Part shown: positions 15,001-24,755 of the stretch, one piece after another
Numbering within the stretch: position 1 is the stretch's first letter
Layout: each line of letters starts with the position of its first letter
Source of the DNA: Xanthostigma xanthostigma
Lineage: Eukaryota > Arthropoda > Insecta > Raphidioptera > Raphidiidae
NCBI GenBank assembly: GCA_963575645.1
Contig: OY754466.1
Coordinates: forward strand, 13,246,001 to 13,310,000
DNA: 64,000 bases
Reading direction: 5' to 3'
The notes under the pieces: model-generated
What the model saw: only the letters and a program-made list of their open reading frames with translations
What the model was told of the DNA's origin: nothing
Database searches by the model: none
Translations under genes and position numbers: made by a program

Positions 15001-17529
15001 AAACTAAAAAAAAAATTGGTTGTCTGTAAAGTCGGTTTACGGACGATAGTTTTACGTGATAACGTATTCCGTAATACATAACCTAAACCTTCCAAAATTT
15101 GGTTTCAATCCGCTTATCCTTGGTGTCGGAATGATAAGAAATGTCAAAAGTGACGTTTGCAACAGCTGTCAAAGTATTATGTTCTAATAATAATTAGTTA
15201 TTCCAATAGTTAACTTAGAAGGCGTTGCATTTCACAAAATACTAATGTCAAAAAATTGAATTAAACATTAGAAATGCAGCCGTTTTCATGTTAAGACAAG
15301 ACATACGTTATTTTCTAATTTCCATGTACGGCAAACAAAGACGACCGACCGCGTCGCGCCATGCATTAGACAACATTGCATTTATACAGCTATTTTTCTA
15401 TATAAATTTGTATAAAAAAACTGTTTAGGCAAATTCTGTTATACGAAATCTATGTAAAATGTTCTCCTCTTTCGTTTAAGACTGGTTTCAAACCGATCTG
15501 ATTTAAATTGAGCGAGAAATTAGCAAACACAGGGTCAGGCGGAACGTTACGCGTTACGAACGTTACGTTAGGAACGTTACACTTTTTCGTGCATGCAGCC
15601 GGTATTTTATCAATTTATAAGATTGGTGATTCATCAATTTATAAGACGTTATCACGTCAAAAGACACTTTTAAGTAGAGCTGCACAAATAGCTGTATTAA
15701 ATTTACTTTGCTACCATTACTGCCATCTACAAATTACAGTACAAACTATTATCTTAACATAAAGTATAAAGCTTATTTATTCCGTTGACATATCTAAAGA
15801 ACCCCAAAAGGGTGAAATGTTATCCTTCATGACAATGACAGGATGATTCCCATTTTAAAATGACCAATTATAATAAATTTCGTCCGTGGTTTGTATGGTC
15901 AAGGCTGGCGTTGCCTGTGGCTTAGCATAGCGTTATGTAGCTTATTATACTTCCAGAACAATGCTCTACACAATCGTAAAAAGCAAATTGAAATAAGATG
16001 AGCAGTTTTCAAGGAAATCGCGAAAAAGAAACTTTATTATAATAGCATTATCCGGAAAAGTTCTAAGCTATGGATTATTTACTTAATTACAATTTCTACT
16101 AGACGAAAAATTATTTTTTTCTGCTAGTAATGATTTATTAGCTCACCAACAAAGTTTGACATTAAAAAAAAAAAAAACACTAATGTTTTGTTATTAACAA
16201 GTAAATAGAGCGAATGCTTATATGTTTAATTCCTTAAATGATTGAAGAGAGGCAAATTTTGCTCAATACAATTTTTTTAAAATTATAAGTTTATCGGTGA
16301 TCTAAAAAATCACCATATAAAATATGTAGCACTACAGCTATATTTAAAACACATATTAACTAGTTCAAATGCTCACCTGTAGGTTCGTTACAAAATCTTC
16401 GCCACTTTTAGTGAAAACTCGCATATTATAAGCATCGATCAAACAGACCGATGGAATCTCTTCGCCATCGGTGTAGGTTTCGTCTAGTCTCAATGTTAAC
16501 GACGCATCTAAATTATATTTCGGCCGATCCGAATAAAAATTGCACCACAAGGCGTGTCTAATAGGGCTGTCCATTGTGTAGGAACAGACGGTGACGCGGG
16601 ATTCATTGAATGAAATGGCCGATTCAGGTGAGGAAGATAAGCCTTTCGACCAAATCGCTATGTTACCTGAAATAATCGATTGATGAAATGGCATTATTTT
16701 ATTTTACTTCCGAAGTTCCAGAAAAACTATTGTATTTATGATGTTTTCATGGCTCATCTGGCACAAACCCCTAGATTCTAATCAGAGAGCTGGCAAAAGT
16801 ACTTTCAATGTATTTTCTAACCATAAAAATACAAAAAAAAGAGACACAACATTTTGCCTTACCTTTAATGTACAATTCTTCTTCAATAGGATTTGAAATA
16901 TTTCCCTGTAAATCGCGGACGCAATTCAAACCACGTTTGCTACTCGAACTAAGATACATTTTGCTCGTAGAATTACTGCCTGACTTTGTATCGTTCCGAA
17001 CTATCCCATACTCGTTCGTCGGGAAATTTTTGGTCTGATTTGTTTTAAACGAATTAGAGTCCATTGGACGGGTGTTACGCAATGACACGTTTGGATCAAT
17101 AGTTCTCCAACTCCAAGACTCCTCTGAAACTAATTCGCTCAACATTTTACTTTTGTTCCAATCAGAAGTTTGGCTCGTTTGAGCTTCTTTTATTTTGTCG
17201 GAATGTATTCGCTCATAGTTCTGGGTGGATTCTGGTGATTCTCTGACAATCCAACGATCGGAATTGTCCTTTTCGGATATTGTGACGCGTTGAAAACAAT
17301 GTGACAAAAAGGCTTCTGCTGCGACATTTAAATTTGTAGGTGTTGGGTTCAACTGTCCTGGGTGACGCCATAATAACTGCCGTCCACTCGGGATGAACTC
17401 CTTGAAAAGCAGAATATGTTTCAAATTATTTTTATGTTCAGTAGGAAGTTTCCCCAACATTTTCCGATAAATTTTAAATATTAAATATGCTAGTTAATAT
17501 TTTACCTGAGGCTCAGTGGCAGATATCAT
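4..17529 (-). CDS. ANAPC1: Anaphase-promoting complex subunit 1 (16 exons, 3' end beyond window)
   Basis: APC1 is the largest scaffold subunit of the APC/C, the ubiquitin ligase that drives mitotic exit; the Drosophila orthologue is shattered. Visible exons, in transcription order: 17529-17506, 17400-16863, 16666-16377, 14997-14605, 13436-13060, 11576-11399, 10211-10069, 9417-9254, 7550-6658, 4823-4458, 3255-3124, 2878-2682, 2578-2341, 1097-959, 890-690, 186-4. Phases agree throughout, giving about 1485 codons; the rest of the gene lies left of base 1. The first exon codes only MISATEPQ and the second continues EFIPSGR, the conserved APC1 start. Further landmarks are NIAIWSKG (exon 3), LQSASPV and HDFIEEQEKHL (12), HNGVAAGL and WIVFNKPK (13), and the proteasome/cyclosome-type repeats starting at LMALGLNGHL (14) and VAALMGIGLVYQG (15). 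A low-complexity Ser/Pro-rich stretch in exon 5 fits the disordered phosphorylated loops of the family. Intron ends all follow GT-AG. Exon 4's 5' end and exon 5's 3' limits are the least certain junctions. Confidence 0.95.
257..546. mobile_element. Non-autonomous hAT-type element in ANAPC1 intron
   Basis: Terminal repeats CAGGCTTGGGCAAA and TTTGCCCGCCCCTG, with the perfect 8-bp target duplication GTCTAATC at 249-256 and 547-554. The interior has GGCCCGC-rich stretches. Type and target size fit hAT; no transposase. Confidence 0.85.
1142..1758. mobile_element. Inverted-repeat element in ANAPC1 intron
   Basis: Ends are TATGTTCCGATATGCACTGC and its near-complement at 1737-1758; about 620 bp, no ORF. 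Confidence 0.7.
1909..2219. mobile_element. MITE, copy 1 of two
   Basis: Ends ATTATAATACGCGCCAC and complementary GCGCGTATTATAAT, with a second inner match GATCTAAAAGG. About 310 bp. A near-identical copy lies at 63666-63990. Confidence 0.8.
3366..3931. mobile_element. Inverted-repeat element with a degenerate ORF
   Basis: Arms ACAGTATGTAAACACGTAAG and its complement (3908-3928), followed by GTGCAC and a GGGAA-rich stretch. It spans an ORF at 3396-3833 of unclear origin, which I do not treat as a gene. Confidence 0.65.
5579..6280 (+). mobile_element. GTGATAACGT-family element, long copy
   Basis: Starts TTGACGTGATAACGTCTTAT and ends with ACGTTATCACGT, then ACTTTACAGACAACCAATT. It carries a tandem array of GTAACGTTCCTAACGC units at about 5660-5745. 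Other copies: 11791-11988, 15014-15661 (reversed), 26269-26430. Confidence 0.75.
7780..8166. repeat. Three tandem copies of an about 127-bp unit
   Basis: Near-identical copies start at about 7780, 7906 and 8035; each has TTCGCGCGATGTACATTTAT, a 5'-TTTAGGTTATTTTT block and ATTTATACACAAA. It lies in an ANAPC1 intron. Confidence 0.85.
8629..9080 (+). mobile_element. AATTAGGCTTTTGAA element, copy 1
   Basis: Terminal repeats AATTAGGCTTTTGAA and TTCAAAAGCCCAATT, about 455 bp, no ORF. Three copies in the window in the same orientation: 8629-9080, 9464-9925 and 53327-53780. Confidence 0.85.
9464..9925 (+). mobile_element. AATTAGGCTTTTGAA element, copy 2
   Basis: Nearly identical to copy 1, on the other side of the 164-nt ANAPC1 exon 9417-9254 and in the same orientation. 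Confidence 0.85.
10489..10790. repeat. Large palindrome around 10640
   Basis: AAAAACACGCTTTATATCGAAC and the following block return as complement; the centre is GCGTGGGGCGCTTTGTTCC with CGAGCGCCCCACGC. About 130-bp arms; a stable hairpin is expected. Confidence 0.8.
10849..10940 (-). repeat. tRNA-like SINE or pseudo-tRNA
   Basis: On the minus strand GTGGTTAGCCGTGCGGTCTA (A-box-like) and GTGGGTTCTAATCCC (B-box-like, with one mismatch to GGTTCGANTCC), ending GTCCACGCC. The 5' acceptor half does not pair, so it is not a functional tRNA; it is a likely SINE head joined to the palindrome. Confidence 0.55.
11010..11240 (-). mobile_element. LINE reverse-transcriptase C-terminal fragment
   Basis: The ORF reads HDINTRQKNTLRVPYSRL and later GVTIFNKVPENYLLES, the conserved end of Jockey/CR1-type LINE ORF2. 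A 5'-truncated remnant. Confidence 0.7.
11791..11988 (+). mobile_element. GTGATAACGT-family element, short copy
   Basis: Shares both ends with 5579-6280 but has one GTAACGTTCC unit and a deleted middle. Confidence 0.75.
12060..12450 (-). mobile_element. LINE reverse-transcriptase C-terminal fragment, second copy
   Basis: Minus strand: LFRLQKRCSIRGIAKI, KPYFKIYGMLTLIALYILEA, then in another frame TLRVPNTKNAVTRKGVYV and FFNKVPEEI. Frameshifted and truncated, it abuts the element at 11791-11988. Confidence 0.7.
13605..14376. mobile_element. Foldback element ending GGGTGTCCCATTAAGAATGG
   Basis: The two halves (13605-about 13920 and about 14050-14376) are complementary for over 250 bp; TA-flanked ends ACAGGGTGTCCC / GGGACACCCTGT. 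Located in an ANAPC1 intron. Confidence 0.85.
15014..15661 (-). mobile_element. GTGATAACGT-family element, reversed, next to ANAPC1 exon 4
   Basis: Read on the minus strand it ends ACAGACAACCAATT plus a T-run, only about 10 bp before the acceptor of exon 4 (start 14997). The element therefore supplies most of the polypyrimidine tract. Confidence 0.8.
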
Positions 17530-17856
17530 AATTTCTTTATTGACTTCCAGATTTGCTAAATATGAATTTACGGACAAGAAAATATTTTATTATTTTCAAA
17601 TACATTCAAATTTGAGATTTATTTTCCGAACCGCCATCGAAACATAACCTGCATGTTTTTAACTTTTGACAGTCGTTGACCTGCGCAGTGCGCAGAAGTG
17701 CTGACCAGGACCTACGTCAAAAAAACATGCTTTGCTAATAACCTTACTTTTTAAAAGCATGCCTTAAAACGATAAATAAATCGAAATTAGAATATTAAAT
17801 ACAGTTAATATTTTTTTTTTCATTCTTTACACGTCTTATAAAAAGCTGTTTTCAAA
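17530..17856. promoter_or_regulatory. Shared divergent promoter region, ANAPC1 / DDX51
   Basis: The start codons of ANAPC1 (17529, minus) and DDX51 (17857, plus) are 327 bp apart, head to head, with no other gene between. The interval is AT-rich and includes a GC-richer stretch with CTGCGCAGTGCGCAGAAG at about 17680-17698, a small palindrome-like motif. No clear TATA box was assigned. That the two genes share control is inference from spacing. Confidence 0.5.
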
Positions 17857-20800
17857 ATGAGTATGTTTCTTGTGAACAGGTATGGTTGCTTTATAATTTT
17901 GATTTGATTACAAAACATCTTCAGTACAAATTATTTAGGGATTCTGTTCATTATAAAATAGCTTACGAAATTTATGTTTATAATTTTTATGACAGATATG
18001 AAGACGAGCCAGAGAAAAAAATAGACGAAGAGAAAAATTTACAAAAGTTGTTAAAAAAAGTTGAAAAACGTAGAAAAGCCCGGGAGGCTGCAAAACTAAA
18101 GAATGTGGTAAAAAGTCATCTACCGAAAGAAAAGAAAAAAAAGCTTAAAATTCAAGAAGACACAAATATAAATAAAACACCTGTAGAGATAACAGAACCC
18201 GAAATAAACTCTCAAACTGAAATAAGCGAAGAACCAAAAAACTCTGAGTCAATCACGGGCTTTACCATAATTGGAAATGATAATTTTGAACGAAGACGAA
18301 AGGTAATTCATGATATTATAACGTTTTATTTGACTACAGTGAGTTTTCTATAAGTAATGTATAGTATGATAGGGTTGGGTAACTCAGATCTGAACCGGTT
18401 CAAAGAGCCGACAGAAGATCCGTGAGAGCCGGCTCACTTTTTTATGAGCCGACGGATCAACGGATCCGCATTACTCAGTGAAACACTTAACACACAAAGC
18501 AAATAAGTATCTGTCAGCTCAAATGACTCATGCATATGTTTGGCTATGCATTCTATACATACATTATACAACTATACAGTGTACTCACTATGCATTAGGC
18601 GATACAGTTATTACAGTGTTTCACTTTAGTCACAACTATTTAAGGTATTTGTATTGCATATTGTAATATGCTTTCTGTAACATAGCAAGTAGAAACCTGT
18701 AAAACCCCGCCTTATAATATGTGAGTCAGTCACTGGCATAATATTAGGTGATATGATTGACTTGACTCAACTAACTCAGTGGCTCAGTTGACTCGAATAA
18801 CATATTCAGAACTCGGCTCTTTTTGAACCGGTTCAGGGAGCCGGCTCACATACAGGATCCAGATGCAAAGATGCAGATCACTAAAAAGACCCGTTTGTCT
18901 CATCTCTATAGTATGAGACAGACATCACGTTTTCGGTAAAATTTTATTGAATGAACGATTTCGCCGAATTGTGAAACGCACGAAACAGCCTATTGCTATA
19001 GGCTGTGTGCATGAAGCCTATTAGCGCCGCTAGCGGGTAATAGAGAATTATTGAACTAACTTTTTATGGAAATCGCGACATGTTTCTATGGTGATAAATC
19101 AAAAACTTTAGTTGGCCATGATGTGTCAAAAAAAATGTAATAAGGAAAACCGATGTTAATTTGTTTACACTGACAGCGGAACGTCAAATTAGGGCGCCAA
19201 TGGTCTTTATTTTACTTAAATCGCCATCAGCGCAACAGCCCGGAACACAACAAGCATTTCCAGATCGCTTAGTTTTCCTATGTTTTCTTTGTAATTAAAA
19301 AACTTTATAAAATCATAACTGCTTTCACTTTTAATAAACATTGGAGATCGAAGTTTCCCCTAGTGCTCACCACAAACGCTCGCATCGAAAAATTTGTAAC
19401 TCCGCCTCCGTGCACATAGCCCATAGAACAGTTGAAGAAGTGAGTTTCATTTGAAACACACTTTTTTGCTAAAAAAAAAAAACTACAAACGCCCGAAATT
19501 AATAGCACCGAAAAAAACAATTACGGGGTTATGTCGATGCAATAGACAGTTTCGTGCGTTTCACAATTTACCAATTTCGAAAACGTCCATTCAGTAAAAT
19601 TTTACCGTAGTCAGTGATACAGTACTTTCACCTCACAATGAACATTTGTCCAGTTGCTTTTAGTTTGAATCTAAGTGTATTTGTTGTATTTAAAATGAAC
19701 TAAAGTAACATTACTATTGTTCTATGTAGGCCAAAAGAGTTTTGCCGTACTGGTTGTCTCATCCAACAAAATTGTCGACCGATTTGCACAACTCAGTAAC
19801 ACCGATCGTCGATGTGATAGACTTGGACATAGTGTTGCGATCAGAACTTGAGAAGAGCGGCGTAAACAGTCTGTTTCCAGTTCAATCTGCAGTGATTCCG
19901 TTCCTACTTGAGGAAAATAGGAAACGGCGGTGGATTCGACCACGAGATGTATGCGTATCGGCTCCAACAGGGAGCGGTAAAACCCTAGCATTTGTTTTAC
20001 CAATTGTTCAGGTAATAATAATATTTCCTCACGTGCGTCAAGTCAGATTGACCAAATTAGATTTTTGAATGTTTCGTGTGCTCATCGTTAGTGCCGTCAA
20101 ACCCCAAAATTTGTTTGTTAATGCTCGAAAAGTGTAGAACATGGGTATTTTTGTGGACGATCTAACTTCATGTAAGAAACTGTGGCACGCGCACATTTTT
20201 AAATTTATAAATTTGAATGACAAGATTATCAGGAGCAGGCCAGGCATTTCCGCGTGCTCGAGTTTTTTGACTACTTGTCCACAATGGGGAATAATATATT
20301 AAAAATCTTTGCACAATCGCTCTAGTCTTGAAAAGTTTGTAATTTCGTTATTCTTCAAATATACTTTATCAATTATATTATGAAAAATATATGTATGCAT
20401 AACGCATGCGCTAAATGTACCAATATTATTTTGTTTCAGATTTTAAAAAATCGATTCACGAGACAGATTCGAGCATTAATTGTACTGCCTGTTCAGGAAT
20501 TAGCAGCTCAAGTGTTTTCTGTTTTTAATCAGTATTCTAAAATCTTTGATTTGAAAGTTGTTCTACTCTCAGGGGCAACGTCGTTCAGTGTGGAGCAATC
20601 AAAATTAGTAAGAAAATGTAATGCGATTTTTTTTTATACACATACTTTGTAAAATTCAATACGATATATATTAGCTATGTTCCAACCTCTTTGCGAACGG
20701 TAATATTATCGTGACGTCATGCGCAGTAGTTAAAACGAAACTGTTTTGTATCGGTTTTGTGCGCATGCGTCAACTTGGCATTGTTTTGTGGCTAAAAGAA

Positions 20801-23800
20801 CAGTTCTAATCTCAGTTGGAACACGTTTTAGCTACTGAGCATGACTGTGACGATAATATTACCGTTCGCAGAGAGGTTGGAACTGAGCTATTAATTACTG
20901 TATCTGTCACAGGTTCTCAGGACGAATACAGCTGCGAAGCAGATATTGTTGTTGCAACACCTGGGCGTTTAGTTGAGCACATACACAACACTCCCGGTTT
21001 GTCAATGAAACAATTACAGTTTCTTATTGTAGATGAAGCAGATCGAGTTATGGACAACATTCAAAACGATTGGTTAAGTCATCTTGAAAAATTCGTCGGT
21101 TCAGGTAAGTTATAAATCATCAGTCGAGTGTCTATACCCGAATTTGGTCAATGTCCGAAATAAATGCGCAAAACTAGTTTTGACCAACAAATATATACCA
21201 AATCCGAAATCTTACATTTAAAAGGGTATTGAGTGTTATAAAATGAGCAAAACTAGTTTTGCGCATTTTCATTTGGGCACAGGCGCGGTCCGAAGGGGGG
21301 GGTCACAGGGGACATGACCCCCCCCAAAATCTATGTCAAATTGAAAATCTCAAAAATTTGCCAAATAATGTATAAAATAAAATTGTGTCTTGTGCAATAC
21401 CTAATGTTTATTTTATTCCAGATACCTATTTTTTATTAGTGTAGTGAGTGACCCCCTCCAAAATTTCAGGCTGCGACCACGCCTGTTTGGGCAAAACTAG
21501 TTCTGTCCATTTCTGAACGGACAGTACTAGTATGGCATTGGAATCTTCTCCCGAAATCTTACATTTAAAAGGGTATTACTATTGAGTGTTATAAAATGAG
21601 CAAAACTAGTTTTGCGCATTTTCAATTGGACAAAACTAGATCTGTCCATTTCTGAATGGACAGTACTAGTATGGCATCGGAATCTTATTTGCGTTTTTTA
21701 ATTAACTTTTCCATATCAATGATACTTATTGTATCAAAGCGATTTATTCTTCTGTATTGTTTAGCAGACAGAGGTTTTAATTCAGCTTTCAACAAATTTG
21801 CTTTCTTAACCTCACTTAGTGTAGTAAGGTAATTATGTTTCGTCATAAAATTATGTTTCAGATGCCTCCAATAGGCGAACAGGAGAACAATTCAATAGAT
21901 AGGTACATAAACAAGAACATAACCCTACTTTTATTCGGGTATGGACGTTGATTGAATGAAACAAGCAGAACTAGTACTGTCCGTTCAGAAAGGGACAGAA
22001 CTAGTTTAGTCCAACTGAAAATGCCCAAAACTAGTTTTACTAATTTTATAACACTCAATACCCGTTTAAATGTAAGATTTCGGGTTTGGGAAATATTCAT
22101 TGCTCAAAACTAGTTTTGCGCATTTATTTCGGCCATTGACCGAATTCGGGTATAGACTGTAAAATCTATAATTTACTATTTCGCTATAAATGCTCAATGC
22201 TCATGGCTTACCAAGATTCAGAGCCGGATTTACTGTGTAGGCGTTATAGGCGGCGCCTATAGGCCCCCCAAATCTTAGGGCCCCACCAAAGTGAAAAAAT
22301 TGAGAAAAAAATGAAAATGAATAAAAAAAAATGAAAATAAATTTTTTTTTGGATTAGAAAAAAAATCATATCATACAAACATGAAAGCTAGAAAATTTTA
22401 AATTTTTTGTTCAAAATTCTTCGTCATAATTTCTTTTAAGATCTCCAGAAGGTGATAGAATATTTTCATTTATGTTATGCTAATTTGAGAAAATGTGAAG
22501 GTACAGCGTGTTTATGTTGCAAGTTACAGACTGATCATTGTATTTAGGTATATATTTATTTTTTGGCATAGTATAAATAAATTAATAATTTTTCATATTG
22601 TTTCAAAAGTTCATTTTCAAATGCTATTCTTATTTCAATTGATTTTCGTCCCCTTACATAGGCGATAGGCCCCCCCTCAGGGTCCCGCCTACGGGCCCCT
22701 TCGCTTCTTAATCCGGCTCTGCCAAGATTGCGCCAACGTTGGCGGGCTGCCGTAATTATTTTCTGACTTGTATTTGTAGACGTATCGTCTAGTTTCTTCC
22801 CGAGATTTCTCTTGCGTTATTTAATTTGTTTAATATTTTATAGGTTTAACAAACATAGCGACCAACTTAATTTCATTGAAATCCAAGTCGACATATGTTC
22901 AGAAGCTTTTATTTTCTGCTACGCTTTCCACCGATCCGGAAAAACTAGAGAAACTTCATTTGTTTCAACCGAGACTGTTTACTACTGCCGTTGAACAAGA
23001 AAAGACAGTAGATGATATAAACACTGTCGGCAAATACGTAACCCCCAAAGAAGTTACGGAACAATATATTGTTTGCTCACCGGACATGAAACCGCTCGCA
23101 CTGTACCGTCTGATGGTTGCAGCAAACATGAAGCGTGTTTTGTGCTTTACGAGCAGTGCTTTGGCCGCGCATCGGCTATGTTTACTTATGAGGTCGATCG
23201 GTGGCGAGACATTAAAGGTAGCCGAGCTCTCTTCTGCTGTCAGTTCATTCGCACGAGACAAAGTTTTGAAACAATTTACTGACTCGGAAATTGACATGTA
23301 AGTAATTCCAGTCTTATATATTTTAGGTTCTGAAAATTTACAATATAAAAAATATTTCGCTATTATGACATGTAACTGTTTCAACTCGCTGGCGCTCGAT
23401 TTAACATAATGTCACTAGTCGTCAGTAATATACCTCATTACGGTACTAGATATACAATCTGTGTATTAAAATTTAAAAATATGCAGGTGACTCCATTATG
23501 TCGATTTTAAATAAACTGTTTTTTATTTTTTAGTTTGATAAGCTCAGACGCCTTAGCAAGAGGTATTGATGTGCCTGATGTGGATTATGTAATATCGTAC
23601 GACGCTCCGAAGTATATAAAAAATTATATACACAGAATCGGTCGTACAGGAAGAGCTGGCAAAACTGGTACAGCTGTGACGATGATAACACAAAATCAAA
23701 AGAACAAATTTTTAAATATGGTTAAACATATAGATAAGGCTATAGAAGAAATTAATGTAAATAAAAACGATTTTGATGAACATATAGAAGCTTACAAAAA

Positions 23801-23954
23801 AGCATTAGAAGTGTTGAAGGAGCAATTAGAAAAAGAAAATTCTGAGAAAGCTAAGAAATCTAAGAAAGAACAAATACCAGTGTCTAAAAGAAAAAGAAAA
23901 GCTAAGCATGATGTCAATGGGAATTCTGAAAATAAAAAAATTAAATTAAATTGA
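17857..23954 (+). CDS. DDX51: ATP-dependent RNA helicase DDX51 / Dbp73D (7 exons, complete)
   Basis: Nucleolar DEAD-box helicase of the DDX51/Dbp6 family, involved in 60S ribosomal subunit maturation. Exons: 17857-17879, 17996-18302, 19730-20011, 20440-20607, 20921-21104, 22844-23297, 23534-23954; the joined length is 1839 nt (612 residues plus stop) and every junction is in phase. The N terminus [11 protein letters not shown] resembles the fly protein. A lysine-rich stretch (exon 2) is followed by [10 protein letters not shown], motif I APTGSGKT (exon 3), PVQELAAQ as the Ia motif and ATPGRL plus VDEADRVMD (exons 4-5), FSATL (exon 6) and [11 protein letters not shown] with [10 protein letters not shown] (exon 7). 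The tail is Lys/Glu-rich and ends in a basic nuclear-type stretch. For exon 5 the acceptor ending at 20920 keeps the frame; the AG eight bases earlier does not. A polyadenylation-like AATAAA follows at about 23973. Introns 2, 4 and 5 hold mobile elements. Confidence 0.95.
18372..18860. mobile_element. GAACCGGTTC inverted-repeat element
   Basis: GAACCGGTTCAAAGAGCC near 18390 and complementary TTTTTGAACCGGTTCAGGGA near 18825; both continue with GAGCCGGCTCA. Located in DDX51 intron 2. Confidence 0.5.
18935..19605. mobile_element. Outer inverted-repeat element with an inner insertion
   Basis: Outer arms GTAAAATTTTATTGAATGAACG and TTCGCCGAATTGTGAAACGC (18935-18990), returned as near-complement at 19545-19605. 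The interior is interrupted by the element at 19000-19423. Confidence 0.65.
19000..19423. mobile_element. Inner MITE GGCTGTGTGCATGAAGCC, copy 1
   Basis: Ends GGCTGTGTGCATGAAGCC and near-complementary CTCCGTGCACATAGCCCA; TA flanks. A copy lies at 30181-30620. Confidence 0.75.
20675..20889. mobile_element. MITE TATGTTCCAACCTCT, copy 1
   Basis: Arms TGTTCCAACCTCTTTGCGAA and complement, each followed by CGGTAATATTATCGT. In DDX51 intron 4, directly before exon 5; copy 2 at 44101-44280. Confidence 0.75.
21129..22158. mobile_element. ACTAGT-rich inverted-repeat element
   Basis: Ends GTCTATACCCGAATTTGGTC and complement at 22138-22158; repeated CAAAACTAGTTTTGCGCATT motifs in both arms. About 1 kb, in DDX51 intron 5. 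Confidence 0.7.
22219..22721. mobile_element. Non-autonomous hAT-type element
   Basis: Ends CAGAGCCGGATT and AATCCGGCTCTG; the exact 8-bp target duplication CCAAGATT lies at 22211-22218 and 22722-22729. GGCCCCCC-rich near the ends. In DDX51 intron 5. Confidence 0.9.
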
Positions 23955-24073
23955 TATGTACACAAATGCTAAATAAATATTTTTAATCTGTTATTAATTT
24001 CATTATTATGTTAAGACGTATGCTTGCCCGAATTAAGTTTCTATTGGGTTTCGAATCTATTCGGTATCGACAT

Positions 24074-24272
24074 ATTCGGAACCCAAAGGAATGGCGAGAC
24101 CTCTGGTGAGAAATGCGCCGAACTGTCCTAAGGTAAACTATGGAGGCATGATGAAGGCTAACCTAGCTTCCATCATGCTTTTCTAAATCAATGTTTACCT
24201 GTCAAAAACCCCCCTTATGGCAGTTCGGCGCATTTTTCACCAGAGGTCTCACCATTCCTTTGGGTTCCGAAT
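24074..24272. mobile_element. Short inverted-repeat element between DDX51 and FDXR
   Basis: Arms ATTCGGAACCCAAAGGAATG and complement, extending through AGACCTCTGGTGA and CGCCGAACTG; about 200 bp. Confidence 0.75.
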
Positions 24273-24755
24273 ACTAATGCTTTGGTATCAGGATGGGATT
24301 ATAGAAATTTCCGTGAAAAATTAAGGTGATAACACGAATTGAAGTATATAGTTTTTTAATACAAAATTATAAAAAAATACTTATAATATACTATCTATAA
24401 TAGAAAATATTTCTATAATAAACCACTACTTCCCTTTCTTTTTTACGTGTACTTAGAAAAAAAATGATTTTCAGAGCTAACAATATTTCTAATCAAAGTA
24501 GCGATAAAGTACGTGCTATACCTACTGTGTTTAATTAAATATAAAAAAAAATACAAACCGTATGCACACGTATGATGTTCTCTCGTCGTTGTTTGTTTCA
24601 GTTTGCATGATATTTAAATTTTTAGTAACTTTGTCTCCGTACAAAAATTCTTCACAAATATTGCTGTAGATGCGCAGCGCAAGAATATTGAAGTTCTTAA
24701 CGAATGAGTGGATGCAAGTAGAAAAAAATATAATCTTCGTATTCCACAAGGAATT
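24273..24755. other. FDXR 3' flank
   Basis: AT-rich spacer between the convergent DDX51 and FDXR genes; expected 3' UTR of FDXR. An ORF at 24531-24749 is adjacent to the FDXR stop but shows no family. Confidence 0.5.

Noticed and set aside
17886-17995. Long ORF upstream part before DDX51 exon 2
   Set aside because: This part is intron; the splice from 17879 to 17996 gives the conserved NRYED start and keeps frame.
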